NCBI RefSeq assembly: GCF_003590095.1
Contig: NC_039481.1
Location: 930,001 to 994,000 of the forward strand
DNA: 64,000 nucleotides
DNA from: Trichoplusia ni
Taxonomy: Eukaryota > Arthropoda > Insecta > Lepidoptera > Noctuidae
Direction of reading: 5' to 3'
Made by a program: the position numbers and the translations under genes. Shown here one piece after another: positions 26,256-39,004 of this stretch (its first letter is position 1; each line of letters begins with the position of its first letter). The notes beneath the pieces were generated by a model. That model made no database searches. It saw nothing but the letters and a program-made list of their open reading frames with translations, and was not told the origin of the DNA.

Positions 26256-26321
26256 TTTACTCACGAGTATTTATCGGGATTACGCGACTAGTTTCGGACC
26301 CAACCGGAGTCCTTAATTTAA
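26256..26321 (+). repeat. 'CTAGTTTCGGACCCAACCGG' repeat, copy 2
   Basis: GTTTACTCACGAGTATTTAT and CGACTAGTTTCGGACCCAAC lead to CCGGAGTCCTTAAT, matching 19079-19140. The right part present in the 19.1 kb copy is missing. Confidence 0.65.
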
Positions 26322-26533
26322 CAGTAGTTAACTTATAAAAGAAAACTAGTTTTACATTAAAAAAAGCCAATGAAATACTGAAATTATTTTACGCTCCATA
26401 CTGTTGGCACCTGCACATACCTTATAAATGCCTTAAAATTTTAATGTTCCTACAGAGTCTGGAAAAAAAATCAGTCGCTTTCCTCCACACTTTCCAAATA
26501 CTAGCTTCGATTCCAAAAGAAAATGGCGGAACG

Positions 26534-26660
26534 AGTTCAATGGCCTTTAGCTAAGCCGCTAAAACGGGTGACCGTTCCACAGATTCCCAGTTTGCCTCAG
26601 AGAGCACGCTAAGTCGTCGGTCTTGTTCGAGAACCCACGGCGGTCGTAACGGCTGGCCTT
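26534..26660 (+). repeat. Diverged fragment related to the 5S-derived SINE
   Basis: It contains CGGGTGACCGTTCC followed about 30 bases later by GAGAGCACGCTAAGTCGTCGG. These two blocks occur in the same order, at similar spacing, in the SINE at 28495-28853 (GGGTGACC ... GGAAAGCACGTTAATTTGTG). It is therefore probably an old, truncated family member. The borders are approximate. Confidence 0.5.
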
Positions 26661-28494
26661 AAGCCGAAAAGTCTATGAACCGAATACTGAGGCTATATTT
26701 CATTTTGGACCCTTATTCATGAGGTCGACGAACAATGCTGTGAATTGAACTTGTATTACTTGATAACCTCTAGCAACTACCATTAAATAGATTTGAGCAA
26801 ATTTTTGTGATTATATCTTAAATTAACCTAAGTTTTATTGCGTCTGAATGTCTTTTACTCTCTTCTATGTTAAAAGTGAAATAGTTACGAATTAATACCG
26901 TACCGTTTTTATTTGTTTAAAGTTTAATTAGGTACTTAAAAAACTCAAACAATCTTATGTTAGAGAATCTAAATCTCAGTGTATTTTTATACAAACACTT
27001 ATTGAATAAATAAAACCACTGATTTATTTCAAAGTTTTTAGACGTAAAAACATACCCAGGTGCTTTTAAAATCCTTAAATAAATGGAGTTAATAAACAAA
27101 CTCAGACTTATTTTTCAGACTTATACATTTGGTCTAAATTATGTCCTTATAAGAGTACAAAATTAAGGAGCATATAATAAGCACATCAATTTAAACATCA
27201 AAGTGTATGATTTCTACACTTTGTAAATAATTACGCTGTATATCAGAAAAAAACTCAGCGCTCAAATAAAATCGTATTATTGAGATCGTTGCTAAGCAAC
27301 CGAGAAAACAAATCAAGCTGAAGAAAAACGGCCTAATTTACTCAATCGGCTGGAAACGTGAGTAATGTGAGACGATAAAAACATTAGCGATATAATAATA
27401 TTGATTCGGTTATATTATGATAGAAAATGTATAATCTCCGAAATATTTTTTACAGGTGGAAAATCTGTATGTAGCGAAGTGGGTATTAAAGTATTAATTC
27501 ATTGGTAATTAAAAGATGTATAGACCAATTTAAAGATAATGATAAGAAATGTTCTTCTGAAAGGTCTTAACGGTAACTACCAACTTCGGAAAAAGTAGTA
27601 GTCCATCTCCCCTTATCTCTTGTCGCTGCCCAACTGTGGGCGAATTACAAAGGTTGTGTTTCCTTTCTTAATTATTCTAAGATACCAATAACGAAAGATG
27701 ACGAGAAACATCGTGAGGCAACTTGGTTTCCAAATATAAGAATCTGTCTTCACCAACCCGCAGACAGCAACCATGACCATCAATGCCCGAACGCAAAAGA
27801 CGAGTGTTATAAGTTTACGTGTCTGTCTGCCAGTGACATCATACCTCCCGAAAGGATTGACCTATTTTAAATGAGTTTTCCTTTATCTGGAGAGCTTTAT
27901 CTTCGATAAATGAGAAAATTGATGGTGGGTAAATGAGGTATGGATATCCGATTTTTAAGGGAGAGTATCAATTACTACATCTCAGTCTTTGCAATACTTC
28001 TAAAGATTATCTGTCATATCGGTTATTGTTGGTTGCTTTTTTTTATCTTTAATAAATAATATTAACAAATAATTAAGGGACTACAATTGAATACTCAATT
28101 GGCACTCTTTGAATTACATCATCCTCAATATGACTTCCATTCTCATAAACTCAATACATCAAACATTTATTTTCTCTTTCCGATTATTATCCATTTCGAT
28201 GGAATGTCATTATTCGTTATACCTTGTCGCATGTGTACGTGAAAGGTTCTTTCATTTCTCATACAGCGCGCAATGTACGTGATGCGATTGCAAAATGTAG
28301 TAACACGCTAAATCAAAGAGCTAATTTTTCATATAAATGGTCGGTTCACCATGTATGGTTTATTAATGTTGTTCGTTTATACATTGAAGAATAAGAAAAG
28401 TGGGTTCCTGGATTTACTGCGGTTATAAGGATTTGCAACGAACTAGGATTCGTGATCTGATCCTGTAATAACTTACAAGTAGTAGTACAATGTG

Positions 28495-28853
28495 AGGAGC
28501 TCGTGGCTAAGCTATAACCGCATAAGTGATTCGATCACAGGTTAAGCTATGCTTGACGCGGTTGGTCCGTAGATGGGTGACCATCTTTGTCATAACGAGT
28601 TCCTCCGTGTTTCGGAAAGCACGTTAATTTGTGGGTCCCGGCTGTTATTCCTACATCTTTGACAGTCGTTACAGGTAGTCAGAAGCTTGATAAAGTCTGA
28701 CAGCCAATCTAACCAAGGGGTATCGTGTTGACAAGGTAACTGGGTTAAGGAGGTCAGATAGGCAGTCGCTCCTTGTAAAACACTGGTACTTAGCTGAAAC
28801 CGGTTGGACTGGTAGCCGACCCCAACATAGTTGGGAAAAGGCTAGGCCAATGA
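28495..28853 (+). mobile_element. 5S-rRNA-derived SINE (SINE3 type) with intact target-site duplications
   Basis: The 5' part resembles 5S rRNA and its internal RNA polymerase III promoter: GATTCGATCACAGGTTAAGC near 28528-28547, GACGCGGTTGGT near 28555-28566, and AGATGGGTGACCATC near 28571-28585 (box C like). The body continues with GGAAAGCACGTTAATTTGTG and ends with CCGACCCCAACATAGTTGGG, a 3' end I know from lepidopteran retroposons. The element is bracketed by perfect direct repeats TAGTAGTACAATGTG at 28480-28494 and 28854-28868, which fixes both borders and shows retroposition in the plus orientation. It is about 359 bp. Perfect duplications suggest a fairly young insertion. It has no protein-coding capacity; a 108-codon minus frame over it is a by-product. 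Confidence 0.85.
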
Positions 28854-29635
28854 TAGTAGTACAATGTGGTTTTACCATTCTGCAAAACCGGTCAAGCGCG
28901 AGTCGGACACATGCCACAGAGGGATATGTATAAATAGCCTGCAGATCAACAAATCGAATGGGTGATAAGTTTGTAGGAACAAATTCATTTTTCATCCATC
29001 AACAAATTAATGACCGTAACAGCCGTCGCTTAACTTCGATCTTTATTACTAGTATTAGTTGTTATAGCGGCAATACAAGTACATCATCTAACTACAGAAA
29101 TAGTCACAGTTATAGAGGCACTGCCTGGTGACTAACGGACGTAAGGCCAGCAGAGCTAGAGGGTTGTGTATGTACGTATTACTAATAATACTTACATACA
29201 CAAACAGAACAATAAAAACCGTCACATAATTCGTATTTCCTCCTACCATTGTTAAAGCAAGACAACGCTCTATAATAACCTTTACAACACTCCTAGAAAA
29301 ACAAAAGTAAATACTAGTTAAGAACACAAGTAAGTAACTCATAATAATGGATTCTAAAACAAGAACAGGCCACGAAGAGCCTTAAAGGAAAATTAACATT
29401 AACAGTAAACACCCACTCACTTTAAAAGAAAATCAAGATTTAGCTAAAATTGTGTGGGAGTGAATGATGTAGGGACATAAAGTCAGAACGAAGTTAAGAT
29501 TTTATGTGTCGGCTTAACGATTTAGGACTTTTGACATCACTTCACTTAGGCACGAAACTCGATTGAAAAAGCGGAGACGATTTTCATTTACTGCTTTTTT
29601 AGAGGTATTTATTGTTTAAAAGAAGCAATATTTGT

Positions 29636-29757
29636 AGGGTCCCGTATTACTGTTTGTCCGTTTCTGATTGTCTAATTTGTTACCCTACCAATCCGCTTTC
29701 CTACGAAACCCTTAGTATCGCAAGTCCGACTCGCACTTAACCGGCTTTTGAATTATA
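29636..29757 (+). repeat. Remnant of a common lepidopteran repeat
   Basis: GTAGGGTCCCGTATTAC, then CCTACGAAACCCTTAGTATC and GCAAGTCCGACTCGCACTTA, ending ACCGGCTTTTG. I recognise this order from lepidopteran elements. Related pieces lie at 20320, 44068 and 61857. Confidence 0.7.
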
Positions 29758-31718
29758 CAGCAGTGACCTTATAACTCAGCAGACCCAATTAAAACCTCTT
29801 TACTCTGAAAGTGAACTGTAATATTCAGTTACACCCACGTGAACGCCTTGCCTCTACAAACAGTTCCAATGCAGCCCTAAAGCAGCACGTCCCACGGCCC
29901 GGCAAATGCTGTGATACGTACGAATTTACCGATATGCGATAGTGTCAGTTTCCAATCAAGAATTTAATATTCAAGCTTCTGCGTTTGAATGCTGGGTTTA
30001 AATTAACAGCATGCGAAGGTGTTTGTGATGTATAGTGATCTTTTTGGTGGTATTTGCTGGGATATGTATATGTATGTGGCAGGCGGATTTTATGGAGTTT
30101 CTCGCCGGTTTTTCTTCAGATAAATGACAATTTGGAATCCTGCAATAGGATCATCACCATAAGGTTTTAAAAGTGTTGGTGTTTGTGTGTAGGAAAACGG
30201 GCTCCTTGAAATAAAAAACTTTTGATTTTGAAGACAATTTCTGCTTTCTGATTGCTCTTCTCCACTTACTACACCATACCAAACTTTCACGTTAATGTTA
30301 AAAGAAGGAAGATAATAAGATTTTATATTGTGATACCTGTCCCACTAACCTTCATCCATCTTGGCTGATAGTTTGCACTACATTAAGCGATATTATTGTA
30401 GCTGAAAAAAACGACGCAAGTCTATAATACAACAATATTACTTTAGATATGGTGGCAGGCAGATCGGAATCATGAGTTTTTTGATAAAATAAACAAAGAA
30501 ATATCAGCTTTCGAATGCAATATTGTTTTACGTGGATATCATACTGACAGTTTATCTATACCTTAAATCTTATCTGACAGTTGATGACTGATATTTTCAC
30601 GAAACGTATTTTTTTTTGTAGCACAAATATAAATATTTCATTTAAATTTAAACTTTTAATTTAAAGTATCTTTTCTAGTGATGCAATAAGATAATGTAAC
30701 TCGATGAAACAGCGTTGAACAAAGTGTGTTAAAACGAACGAAAATGCAATTACAAGAGATAATTGCATGGAATATGAAATAAAGTGGGTTTAAAATGCTT
30801 TTCGGGATTTTCATGTTCTCGGAAGCTGTAACTGAAACCAACTAATAAACCCTGGACTAATGAAGGGTCCTGACGTGCATATTTTGGCGCAGCCCTCGAT
30901 ACAAGGGTTGAACAAAGTATGTAAAAGTTTTTTAAAATCTACACTGATGATTAAAAGGTACAAGCGATCAATATTTTGTCATCTTCCGGAACAATAGGCC
31001 GCAAGTATACCTAAATATTTTTATAATAGTAATTATAATACAGCTATACGAAGCAACGTCTCTAATTTATTAGTTGACTCTTTTAAAATTCAAATAGATC
31101 AAAAGTCTGTTTAAGTACCGACAAACAACCTACTCATACACAAAGACTACATGAGGGCTTATACATGAGGTCATTTAAAAGTAAGTACATAATACAAAAC
31201 ATGAAAATCTCTATTCGCAAGCAAACTAAAACGAATCTATCCCAAGTACACAAACGTAATATCAATTTCAAATAGTCATGACTCTACAATTTCGTTTCAT
31301 TATTCAGGACAACCCTACGCGTGGGCGGCGAGTGGGTCGCGGCCAGGGCTGCCACAACAACGATATTCAACTAAATAGTTTGGTAAACACGTTTTCAGCT
31401 CAAATGCATTAAATGGGAACTAGTTATATTTTGTAGAGATACAGAACCGTTTTTATTTTAATTAACGTATTGTTTGTGCACTCGGTTATTTAGAAAGCTT
31501 TCGATGTTCTACGTATATGGGTAACACAAAGTGAATTTATTAGGGATACAGACTAATGTATGTTTCAGAGTACCATCAACAAAACAAGCTAATTTAGTGG
31601 TAAAGTAAATTAGAACGTTTGCGAACCGTACCCCGTGAGATGCATAAAACATTGAATTATGTTACCAGTGTCTGTACTATAAACTCTACACGCAAAACTA
31701 TGATCGATATTGGAAACA

Positions 31719-31763
31719 GATAGCGCGATGCACTGAGCATAGTTGTGCCTCGCTTCCACAACC
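31719..31763 (+). repeat. 'GCATCTYGCTTCCACA' dispersed core, copy 3
   Basis: AGATAGCGCGATGCACTGAG and CATAGTTGTGCCTCGCTTCC are followed by ACA. It shares the AGCGCGATGC head and CTCGCTTCCACA end with the copies at 43611 and 46832. Confidence 0.5.
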
Positions 31764-34139
31764 GCAAGAGACCTGTTTCAAGAGTTCATAGTAATCGCCA
31801 TGTACAAAAACGTTTGACAGTAAATTGAGAAAGCTCTGGAACTAATTGTACTGTTTACAAACTAAACTCATTTATTTTCGTTTTCTAATACAATTGTAAA
31901 CAAGCATAATCCGTCTAAGTAGCTTTTTTTTTCATTTGTCAATTTCGATCACTGGTCCAACCAATAATTATTGGTATATAATTAGGTATAGTATTGGTTA
32001 TGTCTGCGTTTCAATTCTTGTCCTGTAATCTTTTATTAACTTAGGTACCAAGTATTTCTAGATCAGTCGTGGATACTCGTAATATTCCGTACTAAGTCGC
32101 CACAAAATATGTTATACAACAATACAAATTTAATCTCATTATTATTTTATAAAAGGCTTCTTACTTAAACATACATGTTAATTTTAATGATGGTTACTTT
32201 ACATTCAGTGATAAAATAATCAATGAAAAATTAAATCTAGTGCAAAAACTTTCAGTCTATCCGTGGGTAAAATTTAAATACTCCTTTGGATAGGAAACTA
32301 TCAAAATATGACTTATTACAATTTGGGTTGAACGGAAGGAATTGTCAGAGTCCGAAATAAAATAGTAGAGAGACAGTAGAGTAGTAGTAGAGAGTGTCTG
32401 ACTAAAACTACCCATGTTCCATCCTTGTACTGGATCCACGGGTTGCAGACAATCCCGCTGCAAGTTTAATACTCCTACATGTCTTTCAAACATTTTTCAT
32501 TGAAGATGTGGAAGGAAGATGCCGCTCTACAAAATGTGATGCGCTGACACGCTCCCACAACACCAATTAAATTACTTTTCAGATAAGACCCAGAACCTAT
32601 ATTTGATACTTACGGTTTCCATTATACGATAATTACTAAATATTTCACGTTCAAACAATATTTTCGTTTCGTTAAAATTCTGCAAAATTACGTTCCCTTG
32701 AAATATGTGATGTGTAGAATGTTATTTCGGGACCGGACCCTCGATCATTAGATATTAGAAATTACAAAGTGGCTTAAATAAGAATTGTGGGTAACATGCC
32801 TTTGGTAGATAATTAAATTGAAATTTGTAAAGGTCAAATAAATCGTCTGGATTCTTGATGTATTAATATTTCTCCGCCGATGCGTTGTCCTTTATCGCTA
32901 AATTTAGAGATGCCTAACCTTCTTTTTTTTCATGAATGAATACCCGTTCCACCTGCCTAAAAATTCGGAGAAGGATTTGCCCCTTTCGGAATTTTCTAAA
33001 TATCACATTACTTTAAATTGTTTGTACATAAAAGTAAAATGAAAAAAGAATTTATGCTTTTAAGTCACAATAAAAATAATACCTTTTAAAAACTCCATAG
33101 TTCTGTGAAATCACATATTGTAACACATCACACAATCACATATTGCATAAGTTAGGAAAAAAAAATTATCTTCCGCTTTGCTTAAAAATAAATACATATA
33201 ACAACTTATTCAGCTCTTATCTTTCTCATGCATTATCGCCTAAACATCTATCGCCTAGATCTCTACATTACTAGTCCTATTACAATATCAATATCATGAA
33301 CAGGGTTCCAAACATCGAACAGGTCAATTATATCATCTTCGATAATTATATTTTACTTGTTCTACTCCCACTGGAGTTCTTTCTTCCCCAACTTGTTTCG
33401 TAAATCTATATATAGAAATAATAGGCTATTTCGATCACGATGTGACCTTTAAAAGATGTTTCGCAATGTCCTGTTTCTTTTTAGAATTAATTGTTTAATT
33501 GTATTGTTTTCGGGGCGTATGACTTTAATTATGTCGTTTCGATTCTTTGTCACAACTTATGTGATATTAATGTACTATTTCAATTCTTCTATTTATTTTC
33601 AAAGAATTAAAACTTTCAGCCGTGACAAAATCCGGTCTCAACAATCTACCGTTTACGCATAAATTGTAAAATAATATCAAACCTAACTTTTCTTACTCCA
33701 TCATCTACAGGTTGACAGATCTAACCCACTAGCGTAATCCATAACAATTACATTTATGTAAATAGAAAGTGACTTGACAAAACCGTACACATATACATTA
33801 CATACATATAGCAACGCCTTATCCACACATAATAGCTAGGTAAACATTTCAAATGATATTTTCTGTCACTGGAACTTTGTCAGAACATACCTCATCCTTA
33901 ATTTGTCATGTCAGTGACGCCTACTTCCTAAGGGTCGTTTACATTTGCTGCTTATAGCCTCGAACATATTCTACTTAATGATCTCGAAGCAATATCTTTA
34001 AGTTAAAATATTACAAGTCTAGAAGATTAGTCTTTTAGGCTAATTGCTTTTAAAATAATGACGACTAAAGTCAATGTAAAGTAAATTAAATGAGATTCAG
34101 AATATATCATGTTAGTTTTATTGTTTTTATTTATAATTG

Positions 34140-34285
34140 CACAGTTACCCAAGTGTTACCACGCCAAACCCTAGTTGCGCGATGAATTGTGATTTCGATC
34201 CCCGTTTTCAGTCTCGGTCATGAGACTTGAATGTTTGTGAACACCCTTGCGAAACAAGAATTAAATTCCTTAGTGCTCCAGTCAT
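34140..34285 (+). repeat. Second SINE-like family, copy 1
   Basis: A decayed B-box-like block (TGATTTCGATCCCC, 34190-34203) is followed by CATGAGACTTGAATGTTTGT and a tail ACAAGAATTAAATTCCTTAGTG. The latter blocks recur at about 47816-47880, which supports a common tRNA-derived SINE. The borders are approximate. Confidence 0.5.
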
Positions 34286-34602
34286 TTCTAAAATACAGTA
34301 AAAATATAAGTATAACCTAAAAAAAAACTTGCAAAACCTTTTGAATATCCACCCACTTTAAAGGAAAGGTTACAGATGAAAGAGTAAGAAAGGTCGAATT
34401 ATTCACATCAAACCTCAGGCTAACATCCCTGAGAAGACTAGGAAACTAGACGTGGTATTGTTTATTTAAAACCTCTTTAAACCTTGGGTCGGCCTACGGA
34501 ATAGCTCGAGCCGTTGTCGAGGATTCTGTATTCGACTTCCACTCGTCCCTACCAGCGTGGTAATGAATATTTATACTAGTTATTGTTATTTCAATAATTA
34601 AA

Positions 34603-34735
34603 GGGGCCTGTTGGTCTAGTGGTTGGTGCACCTGACTGCTATATCGGAGGTCGTGGGTTCGATTCCCACCTAGCACAAATGTTCGTGTGAAGAGCACGAT
34701 AATTTGTTTCGTTTCGCTTTGCTTAGTGTGATACT
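34603..34735 (+). mobile_element. tRNA-derived SINE (plus orientation)
   Basis: The tRNA-like head has an A box TGGTCTAGTGGTTGG (34612-34626) and a perfect B box GGTTCGATTCC (34656-34666), followed by an unrelated tail containing ATGTTCGTGTGAAGAGCACG. The same head and tail recur in reverse at 13527-13632 and 52271-52361, so this is a dispersed family, not a tRNA gene. There is no recognisable anticodon stem or acceptor pairing. The 3' border is uncertain. Confidence 0.8.
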
Positions 34736-34781
34736 AGAAGGCGTTGTGTAAAAGTTGAGGAATGCATATTTATAATTATAC

Positions 34782-34952
34782 AACTAGCTGTTAGCCACGA
34801 GCCCGCCCGCTGTATATCAAAAATGGTTCCACGGGAACATAAAATCGGGATAAAAACTATCCTACGTGTTAATGCTGATTATAAGCTAACCACGTGAAAG
34901 AAGAACAAACATCCATACATACAAACTTTCGCTTTAATAATATTATTAGGAT
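34782..34952 (+). repeat. Short dispersed element, 'ACTAGCTGT' family
   Basis: It starts AACTAGCTGTTAGCCACGAG, then has GTTCCACGGGAACATAAAAT, and ends ACTTTCGCTTTAATAATATT. It directly follows the tail region of the tRNA-SINE at 34603. It closely parallels 38574-38764. Confidence 0.7.
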
Positions 34953-35491
34953 ATAAACCTCCTTTGCCGTTCTCGTAACTGGAAAACGGAAGTATCGATA
35001 TCTCAAGGCGAAATTGTAATTGATACGTCCCTATTACGTAATACCTGGTACCTTGTTGATAATATAATTCGTGGAATTCATGAGAAACCTTATTAAGGCA
35101 CCCTTTTAGTATTAAATATCGTCAACGGCTGACCGTGAATTTTAAAACTGTGGATACGTGAAACATGATTGTAAAATAAATATAAAATGGTACAGGAAAA
35201 GCGATCTTACTGCTTTGGAAAAAGGTGATTTTGAGCATGAAACTGAATTGGCGTTTACTGCCTATTTCGATACTATTATTTTATTTTTAGACATATGCTA
35301 AATAGATATCTGTAACTTTAATCAAAATTGATTATCACTTTTTATTGCGAGAACTAAGTGAGTAATGATCATGAATTGATATTACTGGCTGTTTTTTGCC
35401 TAGTAAGTGAAAAACGGACTACACTGACGCCTGCAAAAAGCTTATTACCTCAAAATCAAGGCTATAAATTTCCAATCATTAAAAAAATATC

Positions 35492-35526
35492 CACGACATA
35501 CCTACTATTTTATTAGGTATGTCGTG
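35492..35526. other. 13-bp inverted repeat with 9-nt spacer
   Basis: CACGACATACCTA (35492-35504) and TAGGTATGTCGTG (35514-35526) are perfect complements. TACTATTTTA also occurs directly after the right arm and, with one change, inside the spacer. Confidence 0.55.
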
Positions 35527-36380
35527 TACTATTTTAGTTTCAGAATAAGACGTGCGTAAACAAAAAACTTATACTTTAACCATGTTTCTATCAAAGTGTT
35601 CTACTACCAAGTTATTCCGAAGTCTTTTGATGTTCTCTCACCTGCTGTGACAACACTCGTCACAATGTCAGGCGCAAATAACTTGCCGAGGAGCCGTCGC
35701 GTAAGTACTTTCACATACACTTTATATTCCGTACTTTTGACGTTTGATACGCTCCCAGGCCGATATTAAATCCGAATATTTGACGGTTATAGAAGCTGAA
35801 GCTAGGATTATTTGGATTGATTTTGATATAGTTTTTGATGTTTTGTAAGTTAAGAATTTGTGGGTAAGTAGATGATAATATGTTTCATCAAACATGTAGT
35901 GTTTGGGGAATACCATACCCAGCAATGGGAGAGAATAGGTTTAACAAGGTATTTCGGGACATTTGCAATGGGACAGTGATGATCGAAAATCGAATGTTCA
36001 GTTATTGTAGATTACAGTGTACCCCCAAAGGATTCAAGGCACAAGGCATCATAAACTTTCTTCATTTGTTTATTTCTTGTCTGACTTTTTCCAGAGCTAC
36101 GTTGATGTCAACTAACTGGCATCACTCTTATATAAAAGGACAAATACTTCTAAAAATAAACTTTTAAGCCCGTCTTTATTAAAAGAAACGCTATTTATAA
36201 CAAAATTTAATATTTTCGCCGCAGTTTGTCGACCCCTACAGAGCGAATTTCCTTTTTTGTAATATCGTTGTCGGTAAGCACACATAAACCATTTTCCAAC
36301 ATGTATGTATCTACAACATATTAATATTTGAAGAATAGGCTAGTATTTGCTTATGTAAGTCTATTTTTACATTATAATAG

Positions 36381-36630
36381 ACTAGCTGTGGAGTGAAACT
36401 TCGTCCACGTGGTTTTGATAATTTAGGAATTGGATTTTTTTAATCGGATAAATAGTTTAAGCGTGCACGCAACTTCTCCCCGTTTTCGTAACACTAATCA
36501 TAATTTATATCCTATAACCTTCCACTAAAACCGACACTGAAATATTTTTTCGAATAAGGCCAGTATAGTTCTTGAGATAACCGCTTCTAAGCAAAAAAAC
36601 AAGCTCTTCATCTTGATAATATTAGTATAC
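36381..36630 (+). repeat. Short dispersed element, 'ACTAGCTGT' family
   Basis: It starts ACTAGCTGTGGAGTGAAACT, TCGTCCACGTGGTTTTG, and ends AGCTCTTCATCTTGATAATA, TTAGTATAC. The interior is more diverged than the copies at 38.6-39.0 kb, with TTCTTGAGATAACCGC in place of the usual TTCCTGAGATTAGCGC. Confidence 0.7.
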
Positions 36631-37770
36631 TTTAAATGTTATTTATTAAACTACCAAAAAAACATAAAATGCGTCAGCCCTATTCTTTGTAATTAATACA
36701 TTTTTATTAATACTCAACTTTAGCAAACACCTACGCATGTTTAATTTATTCAAATTTATCCTGTCTACAAAATTCCGCGTATTATTTTAAAAATATTTAA
36801 TTTGGGGCAAAGGTATCATTGATGCAGCCGCCCACGGAAACCAAAGACAAATGTTTGTATGACCCGAACGATATTTGTTTCCAGTTTGAGTGTCTTTTTC
36901 ATGTGATATCAGTCTGTATTTAATTTTATTTTAAATGGTTAAACGTTAATCGGTTTCGAAATTATTAAATGTGTTTTCATTTACAATACAGTTATTTTTT
37001 AGTTTTAATGTCACGCATTGAATTCTAAAATATAAAAATCATTTGACCTTTGATTAAATTATGGCCATACCTAAGTCTTCTGCTTATACCCATTTTAAGG
37101 GTTCTGGTAACTCTAATACTTCGGTTTTTTTACTGTCTTTTTATTTTATCAAAATTATTTCACTACCAATCTATTTTCTTAATTTATTTATTAGGGAATA
37201 CAAACAATCGTACAATGTGATTGCATGCATTAGTAATGGGCCCAACTGTCTGTTATAAACAAAATCAATGGAAACATGACTCTCGACCATGATCACAGCA
37301 TTCAATTACCAACAGGACATCTGATGGGGATATTGGGCTCTCATGTCGATGTCGAAAATGACATAGGTAGAGGTCCGAATGAAAATTTTATAACGCATGT
37401 GAACCTTCATTTTGGCATTACAACATTGAATGTTATTTCAAAAGGAAATTTTTGTTAAGAACTTAGTTTACAGTATTCAGTATTAGGTAAACGAAAAATT
37501 CGTCATCAGTCAATGGTGTGGTTGATAGGTCCATTATATTTTTTTATAATAGCAGCAAATTCGAATAAAAAGCGTAAATTGATAAAGAAAAAAGAAAAAA
37601 AATTCAAAACATAAAAAAACCTTGTTTACTTGCACCTAAAACAACAAAATGATAATTACCATTTTGCCTATGAATAAATTAAAAATACTTATTGACACCA
37701 CAAATATTCCGCGAAAACTTCAACCAAGCAAATTTTAAAATAAGCATCTATTTAAAGGGGAGGTTGGGGT

Positions 37771-37915
37771 GTTACGTCACACGCGTATATTCCACTATCA
37801 ACACGCTTTAATATTCGGTAGCGACTGTCACGGCGCACGGCGTGACGTAGCAACATGGCCGCCGTAATCACCGCGGAGTGGCGCCATGTCAGGGCTGAGA
37901 GACGTTTATGTTGAA
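37771..37915. promoter_or_regulatory. GC-rich island with CRE-like and YY1/Pho-like motifs
   Basis: TTACGTCA (37772-37779) and TGACGTAG (37843-37850) are half-site-complete CRE/ATF-like sequences. AACATGGCCGCC (37852-37863) resembles the YY1/Pleiohomeotic core, with GCCAT again at 37883-37887. The island is strongly richer in CpG than the flanking intron. A minus-strand frame of 99 codons crosses it (37752-38051) but shows no domain. A promoter, an enhancer or a decayed transposon are all possible. Confidence 0.35.
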
Positions 37916-38573
37916 ACGGGGGAAATTGAATGAACTGCTCGCGTACTTTTCGTTCACTCACAAAATGAGTACGATTCCATGTTTGTAAATATTGGTTTTG
38001 TGTTATTTGCGGATTTAATTTACTTTTAAATATTTTTTCTTTTATGTCCATCCGGAAGACATGACTGCTCTAATCTTCTATTGAATATTTTAAGTTCCTC
38101 ATTATTTAATATAGCTTTAATTTATATTATGTTATTATAAGCGATTACAATATATTCAATCAATATATTCGTTTGAAAGTTTAAATGTCGCTCAAATAAT
38201 TAGTTTTACTTTTAAATAGTCTTTATGTATCTATATGCGAGTGTTTGTGAGGTTGTTTGAAACTCAACCCTCTGTGGTCATTCAAGGACACTCACAGGAC
38301 AGCATATTTGTTCAGTAGAAGCCAGAAGGGGGAATTTCAATGACTTTGGAATCCGTGTGTCCGTCTATATTATGAGCGCTGAATGAGTGTGAAAATGAGC
38401 TTTTATTAAAGCACCGTTTTAAATCTGCTTAGATTTCCACGTCTTCATGTTCATGCCAAAATCAAAATCATCTCAATCGGACCAGCTTTACACGAATATT
38501 AAACGAATAATTAATCATTTTTGTAATATTAATATGTAAAATATTGTAGTTAACATGTATTTATTTAAAAAAA

Positions 38574-38764
38574 CACTAGCCGTTGTCAGCAAGCCCGCCC
38601 GCGACACATCGAGAATGATCCCAAGGGAACCTAAATTGGGGATACAAGCTAACCTATGTGTTAATTCAGCTTATAAACTATCTGTGTACCAAGTTTCATC
38701 TAAATCCGGATAGTAGTTTTTGCATGAAAGAGAACATCCACACATAAAAACTTTCGTGTTTATA
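38574..38764 (+). repeat. Short dispersed element, 'ACTAGCTGT' family, first of a tandem pair
   Basis: It starts CACTAGCCGTTGTCAGCAAG and CCCGCCCGCGAC, contains AGTTTCATCTAAATCCGGAT, and ends ACTTTCGTGTTTATAGTA. A second, different subtype begins within a few bases (38769). Confidence 0.7.
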
Positions 38765-38768
38765 GTAT

Positions 38769-39004
38769 AACTAGCTGTTGCCCGCGACTTCGTCCACGTG
38801 GTTAGAATTTTCCCCGTCTTTTCCACATTTTCCATTATATCTGCGCTCCTATTAGTCGCAGCGTGATGTAATATAGCCTATAGCCTTCCTTGATAAATGG
38901 TCTATTCAACACAAAAATACTTTTTCAAATTGAACCAGTAGTTCCTGAGATTAGCGCGTTCAAACAAACAAACAAACTCTTCAGCTTTATATATTAGTAT
39001 AGAC
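38769..39004 (+). repeat. Short dispersed element, 'ACTAGCTGT' family, second of a tandem pair
   Basis: It starts AACTAGCTGTTGCCCGCGAC, TTCGTCCACGTGG, and ends TATATTAGTATAGAC. It appears full length and is nearly identical over its 3' part to 21690-21864. Confidence 0.75.

Noticed and set aside
28528..28620. Possible 5S rRNA gene.
   Set aside because: It is embedded in a 359-bp retroposon with target-site duplications and has diverged from functional 5S.
28669..28995. 108-codon minus-strand frame.
   Set aside because: Mostly antisense to the 5S-derived SINE.
34603..34680. Possible tRNA gene because of clear A and B boxes.
   Set aside because: No acceptor-stem pairing or plausible anticodon loop, and head and tail recur at two other sites, so it is a SINE.
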